NCBI GenBank assembly: GCA_017347465.1
Contig: AP021858.1
Location: 496,001 to 560,000, forward strand
Direction: 5' to 3'
Source of the DNA: Candidatus Nitrosymbiomonas proteolyticus
Lineage (GTDB): Bacteria > Armatimonadota > Fimbriimonadia > Fimbriimonadales > Fimbriimonadaceae
DNA: 64,000 nt
How positions within the stretch are numbered: the first letter of the stretch is position 1; each line of letters starts with the position of its first letter. The position numbers and the translations under genes were made by a program. The notes beneath the pieces were generated by a model, which was given only the letters and a program-made list of their open reading frames with translations, was not told the origin of the DNA and searched no databases. Of the stretch, positions 25,109 to 35,787 are shown in pieces.

Positions 25109-26932
25109 ATGAAAGAACTTATCGTCCGCTGGTTCGGGTCGGGGCTGCTGCTGCTGGGTGTGGGGGTCTTGGGACTGCCCGAATTCACGTCTCTGATGCT
25201 CCCGGCGGCAGGGTATTGCTTGTTTGCGTTTGGCGTGTTCCGACTCCCCAACGAGCGGCGCGCGAATCCAGGCGTCGCGGGATTCGTCGCCTTCGGAGAC
25301 GCGCTCACGATTTCGTGGATTCTCGCCACCCTCGGCGGGTCAGGAACGCTCGGGTTCCTGTGCGCCGCGCCCTGCGCCTTCGCGGTGAGCCGCTACGGCA
25401 CACAGCCCCTTTCGCTCGCTCCTTTGGCGGCAAGTTCGCTGTTCGTCTCGGCTTACCTTCTTGGGGGGCCCTTCGACGCCGCGCTCTTGGGGCAAGCCGT
25501 CGGGGTGTTGGTTCTCTGCTTCATGCTCGAGAGCAAGCGCATCGTCGCGACGACCCATCGCGCGCTCGATCCTGAGGAGCTTCGTCCCCTCGAAGGCGAA
25601 GAGCCGACGGCGTATCTCGAACTGCGAGAGAGTCTCCGGCGCATGAGGGAGATGTACAGGGACCTCCAATACCGGGCGCGGCGCGACGGCTTCGCCACGC
25701 AGGTTGCAGAGCTTCGCCACGGTCCTGAGGCCAACTTCCTTCGGAGGGTCGTCAACAAGCTCGCGGACCTCTCCCAAGCAGAGTCGCTCTCGCTCTACAC
25801 GCTGGGCCCCGCCGGGAGTAGCTTGGTGTTTCGCGCCGGAAAGGGAGCAACTCCCAACGCTCGCGCGGATACGCTCCCCCTTAATCCCGATCATGCGCCG
25901 GCTCAGGTAACCCATTTCGCGGCGAAAGCGCTCGACGCCTTGGCCAGCGACGAACGAAAGGGAACGTTCCGCAACGTCGTGCTGAGGCACCGCGGCAAGC
26001 TGGTAGGGCTCCTCTGCGCGAGCGATCCCGATCCAGTTGGATTGGAACAAACTGCCGATGCCCTGGAACAGATCGCGCCGTACGTCGCCCAAGCGATTGC
26101 CGAGGAAGCTGAGCATCGCGCCTGGCGATTTTCCGCCGAACGCGCGGAGTTTCTTTATGATCTGGGCTCGTTGCTCCGCGACATCGACTCCTTGGAATCG
26201 GGCGTCGCGCTGGTGACGGCCGAACTCGCCCAGACCCTCAGCGGCGCGGACGTTCGAATCGAGGCGCTCAGGCTTCCTCCTTTGCCAGAAGGCGAGCCAT
26301 CCCGACAGGAGGGGCATTGGTGGATCGGGGACGAAGCCTCCGCCTTCGCACGCGATTGGCTTGGGGAGGACCCGGGCATCCGTTCGCTCGCGGTGGTGCC
26401 GGTCGAGGGGGCGTCGCCGCTCGCGATCGTGGCCTTTTCGCGCGTTGCGGATGGGCTCGACGAGTCGCAGGTCGAAGTGATGCGCTGGGGGGCGCTCGAG
26501 CTTTCCCGAGCGATTCGCGCTCTCAATTCCCGTCGCAGAGTCCGAGGCTGGCTCCCCGACGACGAGTTTCGCCAAACCGTTCGCCAGGCCGGGCAAGGTT
26601 GCCTCATCGTGTTCTCGCCTCTTCCGACCGCCTCCCCATCGGATTCGCGGCCGCTAAGACAGGAGCGCAGGAGTTGGCGGCTTTTCCGGCGAAGGTTGAC
26701 GCTCGCGCTGCCAGCCGACGCCGTCGCCTCTGCGCGGTCGAACGGAGTGATCGCGGTCTGGTCGGAATCGTGGGATTCCCCGAAGGCGTCGAATTGGGCT
26801 CGGGCCGTGATCGAGGGCTCGCCCGCCGCTTCGTCCGGCGCCCACGAGTGGGGCTTCAAGATCGCTCCCAGCCAAGCGCTCGCGGCACTAAGCGCCGATT
26901 CCGGGGCCAAGGCGGCGCTCGCTCATTCGTAA
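25109..26932 (+). CDS. polytopic membrane protein with GAF-like cytoplasmic region
   Basis: The protein has 607 residues. The first 145 hold about six hydrophobic helices ('GLLLLGVGVLGLPEF', 'FGDALTISWILATLGGSGTLGFL', 'AALLGQAVGVLVLCFML'), followed by a charged coiled-coil-like linker (about 160-200, 'LELRESLRRMREMYRDLQY'). Two GAF-like segments follow: about 205-340 ('FLRRVVNKLADLSQAESLSLYTLG', 'HRGKLVGLLCASDPDPVGLEQ', 'LEQIAPYVAQAIAEEAEHR') and about 345-470. The C-terminal 120 residues match nothing I know. No histidine-kinase, GGDEF or helix-turn-helix output domain is visible, so signalling output is unclear. The 3' end overlaps the convergent permease gene by 10 bp. Confidence 0.65.
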   Translation: MKELIVRWFGSGLLLLGVGVLGLPEFTSLMLPAAGYCLFAFGVFRLPNERRANPGVAGFVAFGDALTISWILATLGGSGTLGFLCAAPCAFAVSRYGTQPLSLAPLAASSLFVSAYLLGGPFDAALLGQAVGVLVLCFMLESKRIVATTHRALDPEELRPLEGEEPTAYLELRESLRRMREMYRDLQYRARRDGFATQVAELRHGPEANFLRRVVNKLADLSQAESLSLYTLGPAGSSLVFRAGKGATPNARADTLPLNPDHAPAQVTHFAAKALDALASDERKGTFRNVVLRHRGKLVGLLCASDPDPVGLEQTADALEQIAPYVAQAIAEEAEHRAWRFSAERAEFLYDLGSLLRDIDSLESGVALVTAELAQTLSGADVRIEALRLPPLPEGEPSRQEGHWWIGDEASAFARDWLGEDPGIRSLAVVPVEGASPLAIVAFSRVADGLDESQVEVMRWGALELSRAIRALNSRRRVRGWLPDDEFRQTVRQAGQGCLIVFSPLPTASPSDSRPLRQERRSWRLFRRRLTLALPADAVASARSNGVIAVWSESWDSPKASNWARAVIEGSPAASSGAHEWGFKIAPSQALAALSADSGAKAALAHS

Positions 26933-28131
26933 CGCAGGCTCTCGACAGGATCGCGGAACGCGGCCTTCATCGCGGGGATCAACCCAAAGATTGTCCCCAC
27001 ACCCACGCAGACCCCAAGGCTGAGCGTCACAACGCCCGGAGTGATCAGCGGCTTCACGGGCGTCAGCCACGCCAGGAATCCTGTGGCGATCGCACTCAAA
27101 ACGACGCCTCCTGCCCCGCCGAGCAGGGCGATCACCACCGACTCAAAGAGGAACTGGGCGAAGACGTCGCCCCTTGTTGCGCCCGCGGTCTTGCGGATCC
27201 CAATCTCCTTCGCGCGCTCATTGACCGACATCAGCATCACCGTCATGATGCCCACGCCGCCCACGAACAGCGCGATCGAGGTCAGCCCCACCAGAAGCCA
27301 CGTCAGGATCGACATGAACTTGAAGACCAGCTTAAGAAGGTCCTTCTGCGTGATCACCGAGTACGAATCGCGGTTCAAACGCTTCCCCAAAAGCCCCTCG
27401 ACGGAAGCGACGAGCCGGTCCGGGTCCTCCCCTGGCGCGAACTGAATCATGATGCGGCTGATCGGGGCCTCAGGCTGCTTGGCCTTGAGCCACCGATACG
27501 GGATATACACCATGTTCTCAAAGCCCCCTTGTGAAAGGAGGGAGGACGAACTCTCGGTGCTTTGACTTACGCCGACCACCTTGAACTCGTCGTCGAGATA
27601 GCGAATCGACTTTCCCAACGCAGGAGCATCGCCGAAGAGCTTGTCTTTCGCCTTCGACCCAAGCACGCACACCGCCGAGGCTTCAGATTCGGAGTCGAAA
27701 GGCGCGCCTTCGCGAAACGCCATCGACCGCATCCGAAACCAATCCGGCTCACAGGCGATCACCAGCGTCGCGGGGCTCTCCGCGGTATCGAACCTAGGGC
27801 CTGCTCCTACGAAGGTGAGCGGAGACACGCCGGCAACGCCAGGAAGCGCACGAACCCCTTCGACATCCGGGTATGCCAGTTGGCTGATCCCCATGAGGCC
27901 CGGAGCGAACATCGAGTCGTCTTCGAGTCGACTGGGAAGGACGATTAGGATGTTGACTCCGAGTTCGTCGACCTCCGAACTGACGTCGCGCTCCACGCCG
28001 AGGGCGATGCTGATGAGGGACACGATCGCGAACGAGGCGACGAGGATGCCGAGCGCGCTCAAGACCGACCTTCGCCATTGCTCACGAAGGCTGATGAGCG
28101 CCACTCCCAAGTTCGAGGTCAACCTGCTCAC
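26923..28131 (-). CDS. ABC transporter permease, MacB/FtsX type
   Basis: The approximately 402-residue protein has the MacB layout: an N-terminal helix ('LREQWRRSVLSALGILVASFAIVSLISIALGV'), a periplasmic MacB_PCD domain of about 200 residues, then three helices of the FtsX domain ('ILTWLLVGLTSIALFVGGVGIMTVMLMSVNERAKEIGIRKTAGATRGDV', 'ALLGGAGGVVLSAIATGFL', 'VVTLSLGVCVGVGTIFGLIPAMKAA'). The 'NERAKEIGIRKTAGA' motif is diagnostic. Such permeases work with a MacB-like ATPase in lipoprotein or peptide export by mechanotransmission; no ATPase gene is adjacent. GTG 28131 is the likely start, with a TTG at 28158 as alternative. Confidence 0.88.
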   Translation of the reverse strand: MSRLTSNLGVALISLREQWRRSVLSALGILVASFAIVSLISIALGVERDVSSEVDELGVNILIVLPSRLEDDSMFAPGLMGISQLAYPDVEGVRALPGVAGVSPLTFVGAGPRFDTAESPATLVIACEPDWFRMRSMAFREGAPFDSESEASAVCVLGSKAKDKLFGDAPALGKSIRYLDDEFKVVGVSQSTESSSSLLSQGGFENMVYIPYRWLKAKQPEAPISRIMIQFAPGEDPDRLVASVEGLLGKRLNRDSYSVITQKDLLKLVFKFMSILTWLLVGLTSIALFVGGVGIMTVMLMSVNERAKEIGIRKTAGATRGDVFAQFLFESVVIALLGGAGGVVLSAIATGFLAWLTPVKPLITPGVVTLSLGVCVGVGTIFGLIPAMKAAFRDPVESLRYE

Positions 28132-28188
28132 ATCCGATTCAACGCATCGATCCGGCAAGTCAGCGCTTGGGTCCCAGCAGCGATGGGG

Positions 28189-28842
28189 CTACTTGTTCAA
28201 AAACACGCGGAAGTTCGAAGGTCCTGCGAACGCCACCTTGCTCTTCGCCATGAGCTGCTTGATGATGTCGGTTACCTCGAATCGAACCACGAACTTGTCG
28301 GGCTTCTGACCGGATTTGACGTACCATTCCAGTCTGCGGGACACCATCGCTCCGGGGGCGAGCTCCGAAAATGAAAGCTCGTTGGCCGCGCGGTCCGAGC
28401 GGGGGAGTGAGTCCAGTTTCCCCGAGTCCGCGGCGAACAGGTCGGGCCACTTCATGCCGGTTTCGGTGGGCCGGAGGGTCTGGCTCGTCATGTTTCGCAC
28501 TTCCCAATCGATCGAGTAGACGCCATCTTCGAGTCTCGGATTGGAGAGCCTCATGCGCCAAACGCCGTTCGACAACCACTCGCCGACAACCCCTTCGTTG
28601 GCGTCGAGTTGCACCGCGCCTGCGATGGGGGTGAACCGAACGGAAACCTTTCCGCCCACTTTCTGAATCTCCGCGCCCGCTTCCTTGAGCGTCGAGAGCG
28701 GGATGTAAATCTCGCCCTCTTTCTCGATGGGCGGCGTCTTACCCGCCTTGCCGTTGACGAGCACGGAGCTTTGAAGGAGCAGCGGCGAGGCGAGAGCGAG
28801 AGCGCCGATCGAAAAAGCGATCCAAACCGAAAGCCGTTTCAT
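28189..28842 (-). CDS. secreted protein with stalk (copper-amine-oxidase-N-like) domain
   Basis: The 217-residue protein starts with a signal peptide ('MKRLSVWIAFSIGALALASPLL'). Residues about 27-75 ('VLVNGKAGKTPPIEKEGEIYIPLSTLKEAGAEIQKVGGKVSVRF') match the 'stalk domain' also called copper amine oxidase N-terminal-like, a small cell-surface beta module. The rest forms an Ig-like beta domain ('VYSIDWEVRNMTSQTLRPTETG', 'WYVKSGQKPDKFVVRFEVTDI'). It probably acts outside the cytoplasm as a structural or binding protein. A TATACT element and a GGAG Shine-Dalgarno precede it, so it is leadered. It precedes the permease by 57 bp and may be co-expressed. Confidence 0.65.
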   Translation of the reverse strand: MKRLSVWIAFSIGALALASPLLLQSSVLVNGKAGKTPPIEKEGEIYIPLSTLKEAGAEIQKVGGKVSVRFTPIAGAVQLDANEGVVGEWLSNGVWRMRLSNPRLEDGVYSIDWEVRNMTSQTLRPTETGMKWPDLFAADSGKLDSLPRSDRAANELSFSELAPGAMVSRRLEWYVKSGQKPDKFVVRFEVTDIIKQLMAKSKVAFAGPSNFRVFLNK

Positions 28843-28958
28843 AATGAGTCATCTCCAAGATATGAGCTAGCTTCGAGTATAGCGGTCCTGGTGGAGGCCG
28901 ACGGCGATTTTCGCCCTTTCGCCCCGAAAAGCCGGGGGCCAGAGCGTGGATCGGAGCG

Positions 28959-30473
28959 TCAATAGGCCTTCGCGAAGACGACCCTCTGGGGGCTGGGGCG
29001 GCCCGTGAGAACGCACTTGCCTGGCTTGGCGTCGTCCGGATGGAGCGGCTCTCGGAGAATGCACCGAATCGTGGCCTTCGTTCGTTCAGAGATCGCCAGT
29101 TCCGTCTCGTCGGTGCCGTCCCAGTGCGCCAGCACGAAGCCCGCGCCGCCTTCCCCTTCAAAGTGCTTCTCGAAATCCTCCCAAGTGTCGATTCGGAAGG
29201 TGTTTTCGTCGCGGAAGCGCTTCGCGTTCTCAAAAAGGGCGCGTTGCATATCCGCTAGGCGTTCGCCCACCGCGCTGACAACCTCATCGAGGGGAACGGT
29301 AGCCTTCTCGCCCGTGTCGCGCCGAGCCAGTACGACCGTCCCGCCTTCGAGGTCCCGGGGTCCGAGTTCGATCCTCAAACACGCGCCCTTGAGCTCCCAA
29401 TCGTTGAACTTGAAGCCCGGAGACTCCCGCTCGCGCTTATCGACCTTCACGCGTACCGCCAGGCCGTCCCAGCCGGACTTCTTCAGGTCTTCTGCGAGCC
29501 GATCTGCAGCCGAATAGGTCGCCTCGCGAGCCGCCTCATCCTTTCCGAGCGGAACGATCGCCACCTGCACGGGCGCGAGCCGAGGCGGAGCGACGAGGCC
29601 CTTGTCGTCGGAATGAACCATGATGAGGGTTCCTACCATCCGCGTGGAGAGTCCCCACGAGGTCGCGTGGACGTACTCCAACTTGCCCTCAGGCGATTGG
29701 TACGTCACGTCGAACGCTCGAGCGAAATTGTCGCCGAGGTGGTGCGAGGTCCCCGCTTGAATGCACTTGCCTTCTTGCGAAAGCGCCTCGATGCAGTAGG
29801 TGTGATGGGCGCCCGCGAACTTCTCGGTGTTCGACTTGACCCCGCTGAGCACGGGCACCGCCATCCACTCTTCCGCGAACCGACGGTAGATTTCGAGGAT
29901 CGTGAGCGCTTCTCGCTCGGCGTCCTCGAACGTAGCGTGCGCCGTATGGCCCTCTTGCCAAAGGAACTCTGCAGTTCGCAGGAACAGTCGTGTGCGCAGT
30001 TCCCAGCGCATCACGTTGCACCATTGATTCAAAAGGACCGGCAGGTCGCGGTAGCTCTGGATCCACTTTTTGTACATGTTCCAAATGATCGTCTCGCTGG
30101 TCGGGCGGATAACGAGCTCTTCCTCCAGCTTTGCGTCAGGGTCGACGACGACGCCAGGCCCCTCTGGGTTCGCCATGAGCCGGTGGTGCGTGACGACGGC
30201 GCATTCCTTGGCGAAACCCTCGACGTGCTCGGCTTCCTTCGAGAGAAACGACTTGGGGATCAGGAGCGGAAAGTATGCGTTCTCGTGACCCGTGTCCTTG
30301 AACATGCCGTCGAGCGCCCCTTGCATCAGTTCCCAAATGCGGTAGCCGTTCGGCTTGATCACCATACAGCCGCGAACCGGCGAGTAGTCGGCAAGGTCGG
30401 CCTTCTGGACCAGTTCGTTGTACCAATCACTGAAGCCTTCGCTTCGTTTGGGGATGCCGAGGTTGCTGCTCAT
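28959..30473 (-). CDS. proS: prolyl-tRNA synthetase, archaeal/eukaryal (type 3) class
   Basis: The 504-residue enzyme is the short ProRS form without the INS editing domain: N-terminal '[38 protein letters not shown]' (motif 1 region), motif 2 '[35 protein letters not shown]' and '[16 protein letters not shown]', and motif 3 '[32 protein letters not shown]'. The anticodon-binding domain and a C-terminal domain follow, ending in Tyr ('VFAKAY') as is typical for this class. It charges tRNA-Pro with proline. Lacking the INS domain, it would need a free-standing YbaK-like editor for mischarged Ala-tRNA-Pro. Confidence 0.95.
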   Translation of the reverse strand: MSSNLGIPKRSEGFSDWYNELVQKADLADYSPVRGCMVIKPNGYRIWELMQGALDGMFKDTGHENAYFPLLIPKSFLSKEAEHVEGFAKECAVVTHHRLMANPEGPGVVVDPDAKLEEELVIRPTSETIIWNMYKKWIQSYRDLPVLLNQWCNVMRWELRTRLFLRTAEFLWQEGHTAHATFEDAEREALTILEIYRRFAEEWMAVPVLSGVKSNTEKFAGAHHTYCIEALSQEGKCIQAGTSHHLGDNFARAFDVTYQSPEGKLEYVHATSWGLSTRMVGTLIMVHSDDKGLVAPPRLAPVQVAIVPLGKDEAAREATYSAADRLAEDLKKSGWDGLAVRVKVDKRERESPGFKFNDWELKGACLRIELGPRDLEGGTVVLARRDTGEKATVPLDEVVSAVGERLADMQRALFENAKRFRDENTFRIDTWEDFEKHFEGEGGAGFVLAHWDGTDETELAISERTKATIRCILREPLHPDDAKPGKCVLTGRPSPQRVVFAKAY

Positions 30474-30578
30474 GGGGAACAGGATTTTGACATATCGGCG
30501 GGCGAGGCTTGGGCAGCTCCGTGGGACGAGGAGCGAGCGGCACGAAAAAATACTGGGATTGACCCCGTTGGATGACTT

Positions 30579-30607
30579 TTGTCACAAATTGCCAGGTCGC
30601 AGACAAT
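30579..30607 (+). promoter_or_regulatory. candidate promoter of the PEP-CTERM gene
   Basis: TTGTCA (30579-30584), a 17-nt spacer and GACAAT (30602-30607) form a sigma-70-like pair 47 nt before ATG 30654. The -10 matches consensus at four of six positions. The resulting leader of about 40 nt carries the AAAGGAGA Shine-Dalgarno. Confidence 0.35.
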
Positions 30608-30653
30608 TACCGATTGAGAGGACTACGTCTTGGACTTCTCAAAGGAGAAACAA

Positions 30654-31595
30654 ATGTATCTGAAAAGGTTGACGGTTGCCGCGTTCGTCGCTTCGCTCGC
30701 GACGTTTACTGCGGCGCAATGGTCGGGTGCGCCGATCTTCAGTTCCGTCCTGACGGGGGACTACGTCACCGCGGGCGCAAACACCCGAACTGCCGCGATG
30801 GGTGGCGGTCCGGTTTCGCTCGCGATGGCGACGCCCGTAGGATCGACTTACGTCGCATCGTTCCTAGTCTGGAACTTCCTGGGGGGCGTAGCAGGCTATG
30901 ACCCGCTGGAAGCCAGCATCACGGTCGGGGGAACGCCGGTCGTGGGCGCCGGGTTCGCAATGGGTACGGAGTTGTGTTGGGGCATGACCTCTTCGAACTC
31001 CTACTTGGCTGACGTTACAGCACTGGTTGCCGCAGACGGCGTTTACACAATCGGCGGGGTTTCCGACAAGCTCAACTCGACTGGAGGCACTTCGCTCGCC
31101 GAAGGTGTAAGCCTGTTGAGTGTGTACTCCAACCCTTCGGTCGGTCTTCGAAGCGTAGACGTTTATTTCGGTAACGTCGGCGAAGCTGGCGGCGTAGCTG
31201 CAGGCGCGATGGGGTTCAGCAGCACCTACCTCGGTGGTGATGCGCACTTCTTCCTGAATGGGATGGACGGCCAGGACTTTGGCGATGACTTCTTCATCAA
31301 TGGTTTCTTGGCGAGTGGGTTCCCCGGAACGTTCACTCCCGGCGATGCCTGGAGCGGAATGCTCGGAGTTGGGGACATCGGCGGAGGTGGCACCGGCTAC
31401 GACCACGCCGAGGGCGATGCTAGCGTCTTCATGACCCCTGGCGACACTTCCCTCTTGTTCGCGACCGACGGGTCGTTGGGCGACTGCATCGGCCATAGCA
31501 TTGGCGCGATCTCGTTCGCGGCTGTTCCGGAGCCTGCCTCGATGCTGGCTCTTGGCCTCGGAATCGTTCCTCTTCTGCGACGCCGCAAGAAGTAG
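30654..31595 (+). CDS. PEP-CTERM sorting domain surface protein
   Basis: The 313-residue protein has a signal peptide ('MYLKRLTVAAFVASLATFTAAQ') and ends with a complete PEP-CTERM tail: 'VPEPASMLALGLGIVPLLRRRKK' in pattern, that is a PEP motif, a membrane helix and a basic end. The body is Gly/Ala/Ser/Thr-rich beta material ('GYDPLEASITVGGTPVVGAG', 'DGVYTIGGVSDKL'). Such tails are recognised by exosortase, which cleaves at PEP and transfers the protein to the surface or exopolysaccharide. No exosortase is in the window. ATG 30654 is fixed by an AAAGGAGA Shine-Dalgarno 8 nt upstream. Confidence 0.88.
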   Translation: MYLKRLTVAAFVASLATFTAAQWSGAPIFSSVLTGDYVTAGANTRTAAMGGGPVSLAMATPVGSTYVASFLVWNFLGGVAGYDPLEASITVGGTPVVGAGFAMGTELCWGMTSSNSYLADVTALVAADGVYTIGGVSDKLNSTGGTSLAEGVSLLSVYSNPSVGLRSVDVYFGNVGEAGGVAAGAMGFSSTYLGGDAHFFLNGMDGQDFGDDFFINGFLASGFPGTFTPGDAWSGMLGVGDIGGGGTGYDHAEGDASVFMTPGDTSLLFATDGSLGDCIGHSIGAISFAAVPEPASMLALGLGIVPLLRRRKK

Positions 31596-31617
31596 GGCAC
31601 GACCTCCTTTCGATTGG

Positions 31618-31650
31618 GAAGCCCCTTGCTTTGGCCGGGGGCTTCTTGCT
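31618..31650 (+). terminator. intrinsic terminator after PEP-CTERM gene
   Basis: GAAGCCCC (31618-31625) pairs perfectly with GGGGCTTC (31638-31645) across a 12-nt loop, followed by TTGCT. The strong 8-bp stem sits 23 nt after the stop codon; the T-tract is weak. Confidence 0.65.
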
Positions 31651-31685
31651 ATAGGCCTCCCTTGCGCTCGCGGCGGCATCCGGTC

Positions 31686-31691
31686 TAACCT
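31686..31691 (+). promoter_or_regulatory. TANNNT -10 element, ftsY
   Basis: TAACCT ends 8 nt before the ftsY ATG at 31700, with no Shine-Dalgarno sequence between, consistent with a leaderless or 1-2 nt leader transcript. Confidence 0.42.
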
Positions 31692-31699
31692 CTGGACTC

Positions 31700-33864
<2,165 letters not shown>

Positions 33865-33872
33865 CCCGCTGG

Positions 33873-33878
33873 TAACAT
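33873..33878 (+). promoter_or_regulatory. TANNNT -10 element, leaderless sdhC
   Basis: TAACAT, then GATTCC, then ATG 33885: gap 6 nt. Any -35 contact for this promoter would have to lie inside the eno leader or start codon. Confidence 0.55.
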
Positions 33879-33884
33879 GATTCC

Positions 33885-34535
33885 ATGTCCTTCGCGCTCA
33901 CGCGGGAGAGCTTCTTTTGGCATCGGGTTCATTCTCTGACCGGCATCGTACCGATCGGGTTCTATATGCTCCAGCACCTCACGCTGAACTCCTTCAGCCT
34001 GGCGGGCCCAGCGAAGTTCGACGGCGTCATCGGGTTCTTCGAGTCGGTCCCGAAGCACGTCCTCCTTGCAGCCGAAGCACTGCTCATTTGGACGCCGCTG
34101 CTCTTCCACGCCCTCTATGGGCTGTTTATCGCGAACCGAAGCAAGCCCAACTACTTCGGCTCGCGCTACAACTGGTCCCAGAACCTGATGTACGTGCTGC
34201 AGAGATGGAGCGGGATCGCGCTGTTCTTCTTCCTCACCTACCACGTGATCTCAACGACCGTTCACAAGTACGCGACGAACGATCCGCGAGTGATCGAGTA
34301 CGCCGCGTGGCAGGCGAAGCTGACCGGGAACGGGTACCTGCTCCTTGCGGTGTATGCGCTTGGGGTCCTTGCGGCCTCCTATCACCTGAGCTATGGGATT
34401 TGGAACTTCTGCATCCGTTGGGGCATCACCGTCAGCGATCGTTCGCAGGCCGCGGTCCAGCGGTTTTCGGCAGTGGCGTTCGTGGCGATTACGTTGCTCG
34501 GGTGGGCTGCGCTCGCCGGGTTCCTCATGCACTAG
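33885..34535 (+). CDS. sdhC: succinate dehydrogenase / fumarate reductase cytochrome b subunit (B-type)
   Basis: The 216-residue protein has five membrane helices and the His set of B-type di-haem SdhC/FrdC: 'FFWHRVHSLTGIVPIGFYMLQHL', 'LLFHALYGLF', 'GIALFFFLTYHVISTTVH' and 'LAASYHLSYGIWNFCIRWGITVS'. In the complex it anchors SdhAB, binds two haems b and passes electrons to or from (mena)quinone. The gene normally precedes sdhA and sdhB; here the next gene is coaBC on the opposite strand, so the catalytic subunits must be elsewhere. Confidence 0.9.
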   Translation: MSFALTRESFFWHRVHSLTGIVPIGFYMLQHLTLNSFSLAGPAKFDGVIGFFESVPKHVLLAAEALLIWTPLLFHALYGLFIANRSKPNYFGSRYNWSQNLMYVLQRWSGIALFFFLTYHVISTTVHKYATNDPRVIEYAAWQAKLTGNGYLLLAVYALGVLAASYHLSYGIWNFCIRWGITVSDRSQAAVQRFSAVAFVAITLLGWAALAGFLMH

Positions 34536-34546
34536 CTCCACGAAGC

Positions 34547-35725
34547 TCAATCGAAGACGTTTTCCAAGAGCCAAAACGCGCACAGGAGCTTGGGGGCCTT
34601 GGGGCAATGGAGCTTTCTGCCGTCCTGAAAAAGGAGCGTGAGCTCGTTCTCGTCTGCGCCGAAGCCGATGTCCCGACGCGAGATGTCGTTGATCGCGAGA
34701 GCATAAAGGCCCTTCCGCCTGATCTTCTCTTCGGCGGCTTCGGTGTCGGGGGTCGGTTCAGCTGCAAAGCCGATTGCGCGCGCATCGGGCCCTGCCTTCT
34801 CGGCGAGCGCGGCCAAAACATCGGGGTTGGGTTCAAACTCGATGATCATCGGTTTCCCCTCCCTGCGGATCTTGCCTTCGAATGGAGACTTCGGCCGAAA
34901 GTCTGCGACGGCCGCAACGCCAAGGATCGCATCGACCCCGTCGGCCATTCCGAGGCCCGCCTCCAGCATTTCGCGCGCCGAGTCTACGCGCACGATTTGC
35001 GCCAGCCGAGGCAAAGGGGCTTCTGAGGGGCCGGATACGATTCTTAGGTTCGCTCCCATCATTTGGGCGGCCTGAGCGATCGCCGCGCCCATCTTGCCGC
35101 TCGACCGGTTGCCCACAAACCGCACGCTGTCGATCGCCTCGTGAGTGGGCCCGGTCGTGAGCAAGATCGTCTTGCCCTTCAGCCGCCCGAGACGGCGGTG
35201 CGATTCCACGGTGAATTCAACGATGCGGGAGTTGGCGGCGAGCTTGCCCTGCCCCGACTCCCCGCAGGCCACGTCGCCCTCGGCGGGTTCGATCACGAGG
35301 ACCGCCCGCTCCCGGAGTTCCCGAAGAGACTTCTGAGTTGTGGGGTCGAGGAACATCGAGGGGTTCATCGCGGGCGCGACGATGACCGGCCCCTCGTAGG
35401 CGAGCGCGAGGGTGGTCAACATGTCGTCCGCGATCCCAGCGGCGAGATTGTTGAGAGTGCTCGCGGTGGCCGGAGCGATCAGGAGCACGTCGGCTTGGCG
35501 CGCCCAATCGATGTGCGCCATTCGGCCGCGCTCCGGTTCATCGAAAACGTCGGTCAGGCAAGGTTGCCCCGTGAGCGCCTCAAACAGATCGGGCGTTACG
35601 AACCTCTCCGCGGCATCGGTCAGGCAAACGCGCACCGAAAACCCCGCGCGCATCAGATCTCGGGCAAGGTCGGCGGCGCGATACGCAGCCACGCTTCCAC
35701 TCACGCCCAGGACTAGATTCGGCAC
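34547..35725 (-). CDS. coaBC: bifunctional phosphopantothenoylcysteine synthetase/decarboxylase
   Basis: The approximately 392-residue protein joins CoaC (residues about 1-180: 'LVLGVSGSVAAYRAADLARDL', flavin-binding 'PATASTLNNLAAGIADDMLTT', 'VIVAPAMNPSMF', catalytic Cys region 'VACGESGQGKLA') to CoaB (about 185-392: 'ILLTTGPTHEAIDSVRFVGNRSSGKMGAAIA', 'ILGVAAVADFRPKSPFEGKI', 'ALAINDISRRDIGFGADENELTLL'). It makes 4'-phosphopantetheine from phosphopantothenate and cysteine on the way to coenzyme A. GTG 35725 is preferred because it starts directly at the flavoprotein strand. Confidence 0.95.
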   Translation of the reverse strand: MPNLVLGVSGSVAAYRAADLARDLMRAGFSVRVCLTDAAERFVTPDLFEALTGQPCLTDVFDEPERGRMAHIDWARQADVLLIAPATASTLNNLAAGIADDMLTTLALAYEGPVIVAPAMNPSMFLDPTTQKSLRELRERAVLVIEPAEGDVACGESGQGKLAANSRIVEFTVESHRRLGRLKGKTILLTTGPTHEAIDSVRFVGNRSSGKMGAAIAQAAQMMGANLRIVSGPSEAPLPRLAQIVRVDSAREMLEAGLGMADGVDAILGVAAVADFRPKSPFEGKIRREGKPMIIEFEPNPDVLAALAEKAGPDARAIGFAAEPTPDTEAAEEKIRRKGLYALAINDISRRDIGFGADENELTLLFQDGRKLHCPKAPKLLCAFWLLENVFD

Positions 35726-35787
35726 GCAGCGAGGTTTACCCGGTTTGACCGCGCTCCGGCCCGGACCGGATTGGGCCACAATAGGCC

